Part shown: positions 41,833 to 48,481 of the stretch, piece by piece | How positions within the stretch are numbered: the stretch's first letter is position 1 | How the letters are laid out: each line of letters opens with the position of its first letter | From: Paracoccaceae bacterium | GTDB lineage: Bacteria; Pseudomonadota; Alphaproteobacteria; Rhodobacterales; Rhodobacteraceae | DNA: 48,481 bases | Direction of reading: 5' to 3' | NCBI GenBank assembly: GCA_024642725.1 | Contig: JAHEAO010000021.1 | Location: 1-48,481 of the forward strand | Program-made: the position numbers and the translations under genes | The notes under the pieces: model-generated | Database searches by the model: none | The model's input: the letters and a program-made list of their open reading frames with translations, nothing else | What the model was told of the DNA's origin: nothing

Positions 41833-43916
41833 TAGCGGTCTGCCTCGGCTAATTCGGCAATTAATTTTGCCGCTTCCTTTGCCCCTGGCTCTGGCAACTC
41901 GACTTCGGCCAGCGCTTTCCCAAGTCGCGACTGGCCGTCGCGCACGAGGCAGTCCACCACAGTACGTTCCAAACGCAATAGCTCGGTTTCTTCGATGGTC
42001 TCACAAAGGCCCCGTTCCGAAAGTGCACGAGCACGACGTGTTTGATCATCCAGATAGGGCGCGCTTTGCGGGATCAAGATGGCGGGCACACGATGGTAGA
42101 GGATCTCATGAACTGAATTGTAACCCGCGGCAGAAATCGTCAGGTCGGCTGCCAGCATCAGTTGCAGCGCATCAAGCGTCTGAACCACGCGCGTGTTCGG
42201 CCAGGCGAGCAAGCCGGGCGCGACCTGAGAGCCAGGCCAAACCACAACCAGATGCAGGGCGTCGGGTTGTTTTGCCAGCATCCCAGATATCGCCTGCAAA
42301 TGGGCGGTCCTGTCAGACGCCACTCCGCCGCCAAGCATCGATACGACAAGCTTGTCAAAGCCAAGTCCGAAATTCTGTGAAATACGCCGACGAAGTGCAG
42401 AGCGGTCCGCTTGGCTCGCCGGTTTCTGGCGGAAAATCGGGCCGACCAGACTGACCGACCGACCGCTGCCGTAAGTGTCATTGAGTTCAGGAAAGGCTTC
42501 GGACGGCACAATTATCTTGTCAAAGATGTACTCGCGATCGATGGCCTCGTTACTGCCGCTGCCCTGTGGCCAAAGCCCGCGGCGAATCCAAGCCGAGCGC
42601 ACGCCGCGTTCCTGAATGGTGCGGAAGATTGAATCAAACACATAGCCGCCGTCAAAGATCAGGCTGTCCGTCTGACCCAGCAACTGCCCAAGGCGCAGAT
42701 ATGTCAGCACGTCGTTGGCGAATGGCTCGATATGGGCGTCGCTTCGTTGCACCAGCGGCATACAATCATATCCCCGCCCGGTGATCATTGGCACGCAGGA
42801 CGGAAAAGCGGCAAATGCGGGTTTGTTCGAATCCGGCATGGCATCAGCGATGACAGCGCAGCGTTGCGCATGCCCCAAACCCACGCCGTTGGTCGGCATG
42901 AAGACCGTTCGCCCCGGTTTCTTGCCGGATGCCTTGGATTTGCGAGCGGGCACGGGTCGATCAAGCCCGGCCAGGCTTTCCAGCCGCGCAATGTCTACAC
43001 CTGCCATCCATGGCGATGCGGTGACCTGTTGGGCAATTTGCGGCAGATTCACGATAACCGTCTCGGTCAGATACGTCTCTAGCGACAGGGGATCTTCCGG
43101 CCCGCGCAGGACCGGCGCACCCTGCGACATGAACGCCCGGTCTTCAGTACAGTCCAGAACAGCACCGCCAGCGCCGAGGACACAGACAGCAAGGGCGGCC
43201 ATCCGTTCACCCGGAACACCCTGCCCGTAGACCGCAAAGACGTCCGTTCCGGCCGCGAGCACGACAGGCGAAAGCTCGGTAAACGTCACAACGGGGAGAT
43301 CGTGATAGCGCGACCCGCGGATCAGCTCGCGCTGCTCGGAATTTGCGACCACACGCAACTTGAACGCGGTCCGATGCGCCATCCTTGCAAGGCGGGGCAG
43401 ATATTCCGGATCCTCTAGCGCCGTGCCACCCAACGCGATCGTCAACCCGGGAACGCGGCGGCCTTCCGCACTCTGTGGCGGAGCGATTTCCGCCACCAAC
43501 GGCATGGCCGTCTTTGGCAAGAGCGGTCGGGGTTGGAAGTCGCTGAGGTCCACTACGATCGGTTCACGACCAAGAGCGTAGGCCAGCTTTGCCTGCGCAC
43601 CCAGCTTGCTCTGCAGGTCTGCGAACCGTCCGACAGCAACAACGCGTGCCCCAGAGCGGCCGACCTGTTCGCGCAATTCCGGCAGGACCTGATCGTCAAA
43701 TTCGTCAGCGCTCAGGACAATGATTACACTGGCATCGAGGTCTCCTGCATCCGCCAAGAATGGTGACGCCTCATACGTCCGCCCGCGATCGAATTCCTGT
43801 GGCAGTGTGCTCGCGCTAAGCGCAACGCGATGCCCGAGGGCCGCAAGTTGCGTCGCGAGCGTGATTTTCGCATCCCATGCTCTTAACGAACGGTTAGCGG
43901 CATCGATCACGATCAT
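41832..43916 (-). CDS. Two-module glycosyltransferase with MurG-like C-terminal half
   Basis: A 694-residue protein. Residues about 335-694 are a GT-B/MurG-like transferase: FMPTNGVGLGHAQRCAVIAD (Gly-rich loop, 339-358), SMLGGGVASDRTAHLQAIS (526-544) and ISAAGYNSVHEILYHRVPAI (594-613), the typical donor-binding end. Residues 1-320 look like a second Rossmann-type, GT-B-like unit (KITLATQLAALGHRVALSAS, LTIALGGTALEDPEYLPRLA, VFAVYGQGVPGERMAAL). The two are joined by a basic linker (PARKSKASGKK). ATG 43916 overlaps the preceding glycosyltransferase stop by four bases. It most likely builds a surface glycan or glycosylates protein; donor and acceptor are unknown. Confidence 0.78.
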   Translation of the reverse strand: MIVIDAANRSLRAWDAKITLATQLAALGHRVALSASTLPQEFDRGRTYEASPFLADAGDLDASVIIVLSADEFDDQVLPELREQVGRSGARVVAVGRFADLQSKLGAQAKLAYALGREPIVVDLSDFQPRPLLPKTAMPLVAEIAPPQSAEGRRVPGLTIALGGTALEDPEYLPRLARMAHRTAFKLRVVANSEQRELIRGSRYHDLPVVTFTELSPVVLAAGTDVFAVYGQGVPGERMAALAVCVLGAGGAVLDCTEDRAFMSQGAPVLRGPEDPLSLETYLTETVIVNLPQIAQQVTASPWMAGVDIARLESLAGLDRPVPARKSKASGKKPGRTVFMPTNGVGLGHAQRCAVIADAMPDSNKPAFAAFPSCVPMITGRGYDCMPLVQRSDAHIEPFANDVLTYLRLGQLLGQTDSLIFDGGYVFDSIFRTIQERGVRSAWIRRGLWPQGSGSNEAIDREYIFDKIIVPSEAFPELNDTYGSGRSVSLVGPIFRQKPASQADRSALRRRISQNFGLGFDKLVVSMLGGGVASDRTAHLQAISGMLAKQPDALHLVVVWPGSQVAPGLLAWPNTRVVQTLDALQLMLAADLTISAAGYNSVHEILYHRVPAILIPQSAPYLDDQTRRARALSERGLCETIEETELLRLERTVVDCLVRDGQSRLGKALAEVELPEPGAKEAAKLIAELAEADR

Positions 43917-44995
43917 GCGGACCACCGTGGTTCTGCAGCCAGAACTGCGCAGAAGCGATCACGGAACACCGACGCGGAATATTGGTCAAGGACCCTCTGC
44001 CCGGCGAGCGCCTGGCTGACGTAAAGCTCTGGCTGCGCCACAAAGCGCGCCACGATGCGATCAACCTGGGCAGGACGGCAGGGCACGACACCGTCACCGA
44101 ATGTGGTCGCCGTGTCCGGGTCGGTAAGCACAACCTTTCCCGCAGCCAAGGATTCCGCAATGACGCGTCCGAAACTCTCGCGCCAGGTCGGCGCAGTAAA
44201 ATACACAAGAAAATCCATCATTTCAAAGTAGTCTGACACTTCAATTGACCGGAACGGTAACATAGTCCAATGGGGTCTGACGACCTCCATGCCAATCAAT
44301 GTGTCCGCGCCGAGGATAACATTGGCTTCAGCTTGCTCCGAAAAGCAGGCATCAAGTTCGGCGAGAGGCGGAAATTTCTCCATTTGCGGGCGAGAATGGC
44401 GGCCGCGACGGTCCTTGGGTCGATCGTTCGGAGCCGTTCGAGGCATGTCGCAAACGTTGATCCAGTCGGCGTCAAGCAGGTCCCAATTCGAATAACCGGC
44501 ATGCTCGGCCAGCCATCCGGTCACGGTCGCACGGTTGTGGGGCGATATCGGCGCAATCGACTTGCGCAACGCCAATGCCGCACGGTCAATCGCGTTCAGG
44601 CTCGAACCAACATCAAAGCCTTCAACGCCACCGGGTCGCAGAAAGTTCTCATGTGTCACCACAACCAGGTGTCGGGCAAAAATCCGAGCACCGAAGTCAC
44701 GTTGCCGCTTAAGGAACGCCGGATTGTGCACGATGACCAGATCCGCACGGATCTCGGGCGCGTCCCAGATCGGACTGAGTCCCAACCGATCAAGCTCCTC
44801 GAACAAGACCGGCGCAATCCGCTGAACCGATCCGAACATGGCCGATGTCCGGCAATGGACAGTCACTTTCCCGAGTGGCGCAACGTTTTTCAGTTCGGCT
44901 GCGATCGCCGCAGAAGTACCGCCTGAAAACCGTGGCTCGATCACGTAGGCGATACTTGGGCTTCGCCCAGATGCGACTATCAGCGGAGCCGGCAT
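43913..44995 (-). CDS. Glycosyltransferase, family 1/4-like
   Basis: A 360-residue GT-B glycosyltransferase. The N-terminal acceptor side is IEPRFSGGTSAAIAAELKNV. The C-terminal donor-binding motif is APTWRESFGRVIAESLAAGK followed by VVLTDPDTATTFGDGV, an E-x7-E type arrangement as in GT4 enzymes. It begins at ATG 44995, five bases after the small secreted-protein gene, and overlaps the next transferase by four bases. It is probably cytoplasmic, acting with the downstream transferase in glycan synthesis. Confidence 0.8.
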   Translation of the reverse strand: MPAPLIVASGRSPSIAYVIEPRFSGGTSAAIAAELKNVAPLGKVTVHCRTSAMFGSVQRIAPVLFEELDRLGLSPIWDAPEIRADLVIVHNPAFLKRQRDFGARIFARHLVVVTHENFLRPGGVEGFDVGSSLNAIDRAALALRKSIAPISPHNRATVTGWLAEHAGYSNWDLLDADWINVCDMPRTAPNDRPKDRRGRHSRPQMEKFPPLAELDACFSEQAEANVILGADTLIGMEVVRPHWTMLPFRSIEVSDYFEMMDFLVYFTAPTWRESFGRVIAESLAAGKVVLTDPDTATTFGDGVVPCRPAQVDRIVARFVAQPELYVSQALAGQRVLDQYSASVFRDRFCAVLAAEPRWSA

Positions 44996-45000
44996 CCGTC

Positions 45001-45333
45001 TTAGTATGTTCCCAGAAAACTGAGCGCTCTTCTTGAGACGATCGTGACTCCGGGCAACTCACTGGCCGTGGCGGAAGGCACATAGTGACAGCTCAGCCGC
45101 CCGAGGGTGACATCCGTGCAAAACTTCCTCAACTCCATGGCCAACTCGTCTTCTCCGGCCAGAAGTTGTGGATTTTGCTGCAAATAGGCCCAAAGCCCGC
45201 GCGTATCCTTGCGGCTCAATAAACCGTCAATCGTCTGCAGTTGCTCAAGAGTAGGCGCCGCTGTCCCCGGCAACACGCCTCCGAACACGAGCATCAGCCC
45301 TGTCACGATTGCAACCAGTCTTCTATTCGGCAT
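45001..45333 (-). CDS. Small secreted hypothetical protein
   Basis: An unrecognised 110-residue protein. Residues 1-26 are a signal peptide (RRLVAIVTGLMLVFGGVLPG, cleavage after TAA). The mature part is alpha-helical in look (TLEQLQTIDGLLSRKDTRGL) and contains two Cys (KFCTDV, LSCHYV) that may form a disulfide. It sits between the LytR_C-type membrane gene (84-base gap) and the first glycosyltransferase gene (5-base gap). A periplasmic accessory role in the same envelope system is inference. Confidence 0.78.
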   Translation of the reverse strand: MPNRRLVAIVTGLMLVFGGVLPGTAAPTLEQLQTIDGLLSRKDTRGLWAYLQQNPQLLAGEDELAMELRKFCTDVTLGRLSCHYVPSATASELPGVTIVSRRALSFLGTY

Positions 45334-45417
45334 TTCTTCCTCTCAATGTAATTCAGACTCTGAAATTTTCAGACTATCGGTTCGGGATCTTTACTTTGTC
45401 AGCGAGGGTCAATTCAT

Positions 45418-47367
45418 TCATTGCGAACTCGCCTCTTTGAGCTTGCTGATGACCTGGAGTCTCAGGTCCTCAGCGGCCCTCTGGCGCGATGACTTGGACT
45501 TTTTCTGCTTGCTCGCGGTCTGAGGCCGCACGGTCTTGGTGGTATCCCCAGCGACCCACAATTCAACCCGCCCTACCGCCGGCAGTTTGTCCTTGCTTGT
45601 GAAGTCACGCACCTTTGCGCCCAAATGTTCGGCAAGCGCGACAGCGACTGCTTCATCTTCACGATGGTAGTAGCGGACATTCGTCTCGCTTATGCCGAAG
45701 TTGACACGTGCAAAGGCATCAAGCTGGAAGCCCTCATCGGCAAGAGATGCGGACAACTGATCAAGCTGGTCCTCCGGAACATCTCGCGGGGCAAAGACGC
45801 TGATTGCCGCTATCGCCAAGACATCCGACGGACGTTTGGCCGGACGCAGGACCAATGCCTCGGGCGGGGCATAGACCGGCAGCAAAGACGCCTCGACGAC
45901 GCTTCCTTGACCCAAGGTTTCGGGTACCGCGCGATGTATCACATTATCTTCCATAAATGGTATCGCGCCTCGACCACCTGCCGCCAAAGGCAATAGTGCA
46001 CCCTGGATATCTGTCGCGGAGATCTTGCTCAACGGCACTTCGGCCGCCGCCGGGGCTTGATCACGCGCCGGCACGGAACTTAAGAATTTGACTTGTTTCG
46101 GCTGAACATAGAGTGCGCCCAACCGCTCAAACCCGATTTGCACCGATGCCTCTCCAACCGGGACTGCCAAAGCAGGAATGCCATCGGCATAGCCATTCGC
46201 CATCGCCAGAGCGCGATTGGGAGATTTCATGGGCACGAGAGGCGCAGCCAGGGCCAGTGAGTTTTCAGTGTCAAGCCGCGCGATCAAGATCTTGTCCGGG
46301 CTGGGGTCAAAGCTCGACCCCAGCAACTTAAGTTCGACAGTATCGAAGTCTGGGGCTTGGGGCTCCAGAGTGTTGGCCCATAACGAAGGCAGAGCAGGCA
46401 GCTCATGATCCGGAACACCAATTTCTGTCGGCGCCATAGACGCGCTCAGACTCGCAGCAGATGTCTGCAAAGGTGGCGACAGTTCACCGGGTGCCACTAA
46501 AAGCATGGCAGGCAGACCAGTGGATGCCATGGCCGAACCTGTCACCTCTGGTCCTTCAATGGTGTCTGAAGCGACAGGGATGCTGCTTGAGTAGCTCTCA
46601 ACCATTGCGCTTTCCGCAGGGGCGCTGTTCCCGAAGGGCGATCTTGAAGTCTGCGGGGCCGTGGTGGCCGGAACGACGACATTCGCCATCTCTGCCACGT
46701 CAGGTGACCGCAGGTACTGAGGAATCACCGCCACCCCTAACCCTAGAGCCAGCCCGAGTGCAAAGCCAACCGCAACCATCGCGGGACGGACAATCGTCCT
46801 TTGCCTTTGCCGCGTGACAGGCAATTCGGCAACATCGGTCCTCGCAGTACCGGTATCATTGATTTCCGCGGAATTGGGGGTTCGCGCGCGCAACATGGCC
46901 GCGGCGAGATTGTCTATATTTGCCGAACTCTTCGCCGGAACGTCAATTTCTTCTCTCTGGGGCGCAGAAGCCGGTTGAGGTTCGACCACTCTAAGCTGAT
47001 CCAGGCCAAGGCCTTGCAACCTATCAGGAGCAACCGGCAACGAGGCGCCGCCGGATTCACGGATTTGCTGTTGTCCGGATGCTCCATTTGACGAATCAGC
47101 CTCCCCGGTTTCCTTAGATTCCCGGGCTACAAAAAGCGTAGCTTTGATCTTGCTCTTCGGCTCTTCATCTTGCGATGGGGACGAACCATCCTGAACCGCA
47201 ATGTTACGCGACGCCTTGGCTGCAAGAGCCATTTTGCGCTGAACGCGCGCTTCCTCGAGGCGTTTCTCCCACGCCGTCGAATTCAACATTAACATTACCT
47301 TAGTGTGGTCATCCTTGTCGCCATCAAGCCGAGGCCGCGATGCCCGTGCACTTCTCAATTCACCCAT
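45418..47367 (-). CDS. Single-pass membrane protein with LytR_C-like C-terminal domain
   Basis: A 649-residue protein. A charged cytoplasmic N-terminal part (1-190, low complexity, with a possible coiled coil at 33-53) is followed by one transmembrane helix at about 193-215 and a long periplasmic part. The middle (220-500) is Pro/Ala/Ser-rich. The C-terminal region (about 535-612; LSASLADEGFQLDAFARVNF, NVRYYHREDEAVAVALAEHL, VGRVELWVAGD) resembles LytR_C domains, which are found on cell-envelope proteins. A basic tail follows (TASKQKKSKSSRQRAAEDL). ATG 47367 follows GGGGTGG. It is first in a run leading to two glycosyltransferases, so an organising role in envelope glycan assembly is likely but unproven. 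Confidence 0.72.
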   Translation of the reverse strand: MGELRSARASRPRLDGDKDDHTKVMLMLNSTAWEKRLEEARVQRKMALAAKASRNIAVQDGSSPSQDEEPKSKIKATLFVARESKETGEADSSNGASGQQQIRESGGASLPVAPDRLQGLGLDQLRVVEPQPASAPQREEIDVPAKSSANIDNLAAAMLRARTPNSAEINDTGTARTDVAELPVTRQRQRTIVRPAMVAVGFALGLALGLGVAVIPQYLRSPDVAEMANVVVPATTAPQTSRSPFGNSAPAESAMVESYSSSIPVASDTIEGPEVTGSAMASTGLPAMLLVAPGELSPPLQTSAASLSASMAPTEIGVPDHELPALPSLWANTLEPQAPDFDTVELKLLGSSFDPSPDKILIARLDTENSLALAAPLVPMKSPNRALAMANGYADGIPALAVPVGEASVQIGFERLGALYVQPKQVKFLSSVPARDQAPAAAEVPLSKISATDIQGALLPLAAGGRGAIPFMEDNVIHRAVPETLGQGSVVEASLLPVYAPPEALVLRPAKRPSDVLAIAAISVFAPRDVPEDQLDQLSASLADEGFQLDAFARVNFGISETNVRYYHREDEAVAVALAEHLGAKVRDFTSKDKLPAVGRVELWVAGDTTKTVRPQTASKQKKSKSSRQRAAEDLRLQVISKLKEASSQ

Positions 47368-48122
47368 CTACCCACCCCTTAAAAGGGTCACGTCGGGCCG
47401 TCAAAAGACAGCCACCGCGCCAAGCGCGATATGCTCTATGCTTCACAAAGTGGAATTTGGCAGCCACCCAGTATCCGAGCTTGATAATAAGGCAATGAAC
47501 GACCGGTAACAACGGCACAAATGCATAAGAGGTGCTGGCAGACCAATTCGAACCGGTCTCTGCCGGACCAGTCGCACCGCCCCTTCTGCCGCCCCTAAAC
47601 CGCGCCATCCGGCAAGCTACTAAGCCGCCCTGACCGCCTCAAGTCAACTTTGCCCTGACAAAGCCTTCTGGATGCGATGATTCAAAGCGAACGAATGTGC
47701 GGCTGGGTAGCGCTGTGATTGTGCTCGACGACGGAGCACTGCCCATAAGCCAACTCAATCGATTGCCAGCAAGCCAAGACATTTTTGGGCGACCTTCGTT
47801 TTATAGATGGCAACTAGCGAAAAGCGGGGCAAAGTCGGCGATGCTAGCAGACTAGTGCAAGCGGGCCTCCGTAAGAGCCCTGAAGCTTTACCTGTTTCCA
47901 GGCTAGACCCGCACCACGCCGCGCGAGCGGCAGTCCGACCCTTCCTGAAGGCAACTCGGATTCAGATACTGCGTTCGCGATTGACGTGGGATGTGAAAAG
48001 AATCTGGGCGTCAGATAGTCAATCTCGCATCGAGAATGACAGCGCGTGACGGCGACACGGTGCGCTTCACGGGAATACCAATGCACCCGCCGCTTCTTTC
48101 CACTCCTGACGCATCAGACTGA
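47368..48122. other. 755-base stretch without a recognised gene
   Basis: Frames on both strands are short and carry no recognisable motif. It follows the start of the LytR_C-type operon and should hold its promoter. The remainder, next to a decayed dehydrogenase fragment, looks like non-functional sequence. Confidence 0.4.
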
Positions 48123-48326
48123 TCACGGCATAAGTTGGCCACCGTTCACTTCGATCGTCTGACCAATGATGTAGCCCGCGAGTTTATCGGATGCCAGAAA
48201 GAGGTATGCACCTATGCAATCGTCCGCAACACCAAGGCGACCCTGTGGGATGGTAGCAAGCATTGCGTCCATTTGTGCCTTCGTCGAGTACCGTTCAAGC
48301 TGATTTGCTCTTACAATGCTCTTTCA
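48123..48326 (-). pseudogene. C-terminal remnant of a short-chain dehydrogenase/reductase
   Basis: The minus frame ending at TGA 48123-48125 encodes about 65 residues typical of an SDR end: QMDAMLATIPQGRLGVADD, CIGAYLFLASDKLAGYIIGQ and TIEVNGGQLMP. Upstream the frame meets a stop, and the Rossmann and YxxxK parts are missing. The neighbouring bases encode the end of an unrelated frame. It is therefore a truncated relic, possibly left by a rearrangement. Confidence 0.7.
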
Positions 48327-48383
48327 TTTCAAAACGGAACCAGCACCTCGCCCGTCTCAGTCACATTCCTTCCGATAGGGCGG

Positions 48384-48481
48384 TCAATCGAAGTCGAAAA
48401 TCTCGGCCAGCAGGCTCTTACGTTTCTTCGGGGAATATTGTCTTGAATAGTGTTGCTCGTTTGACTCTCGAGGGCGGTATT
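48384..48481 (-). CDS. Possible C-terminus of a gene entering from the right edge
   Basis: A minus frame open from the window edge to TGA 48384 ends with a basic then acidic tail (YSPKKRKSLLAEIFDFD). The length visible is 32 residues. The tail looks like a genuine protein end, but no family can be named and the fragment could be another relic. Confidence 0.35.
   Translation of the reverse strand, partial: YRPRESNEQHYSRQYSPKKRKSLLAEIFDFD

Noticed and set aside
47807-48049. Plus-strand 80-codon frame near the right end
   Set aside because: No ribosome site, no recognisable motif, and it lies in a stretch that looks degraded on both strands.

Overview
The window looks like a chromosomal segment of an alphaproteobacterium, most probably a member of the Rhodobacterales (Roseobacter-type). 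This rests on the Flp/CpaB pilus genes, the CUT2 inositol transporter beside a fused IolC-DUF2090, the many LacI-controlled sugar cassettes and the high-GC codon use. No rRNA, tRNA, CRISPR array, insertion sequence or phage gene was seen. All assignments come from reading the sequence; no database was searched.

Layout. 1-963 (minus): start of a Tad/Flp pilus operon, with a Flp pilin, a strong hairpin, then cpaB cut by the window edge. A LuxR-type regulator (1536-2348) is divergent from it. 2543-14405 (minus): one long inositol operon read iolI-like, ibpA, iatP, iatA, iolG, iolC, iolD, iolE, a small membrane protein, a PhyH-family dioxygenase and iolB. Most junctions from iolG onward overlap or are very tight. 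A LacI-family regulator (14548-15579) lies just upstream. 15784-22690: a second, inositol-like catabolic locus. A LacI repressor gene (plus) is followed by a minus operon (Gfo/Idh/MocA dehydrogenase, IolE-like TIM-barrel enzyme, second Gfo/Idh/MocA dehydrogenase) that is divergent from a plus operon (PfkB kinase, second IolB, class II aldolase). A perfect 16-bp palindrome sits between the divergent operons and a one-mismatch copy sits before the repressor gene. The locus has a counterpart for every inositol step except IolD.

22887-27244: a NarL-type sensor kinase/response regulator pair, then two minus-strand genes for exported low-complexity proteins (SG/DR-rich and D-rich) that share an apparently undescribed ~45-residue C-terminal module, and a divergent exported TPR protein. 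27468-27977 is a decayed SMP-30/gluconolactonase gene. 28133-36778: a CUT1 ABC transporter (binding protein, two permeases, 62-residue membrane protein, two ATPases) ending in a dihydroxyacetone-type kinase, with a divergent LacI regulator. This suggests uptake and phosphorylation of glycerol, a triose or a tetrulose.

36950-38371 is mgtE and 38596-40887 a PLP-dependent Orn/Lys/Arg decarboxylase. 41398-47367 (minus) is an envelope/glycan operon: a single-pass membrane protein with a LytR_C-like end, a small secreted protein, two glycosyltransferases (one a two-module protein) and a hypothetical protein. 47368-48481 is mostly decayed sequence with the tail of a short-chain dehydrogenase and, at the edge, the end of another reading frame.
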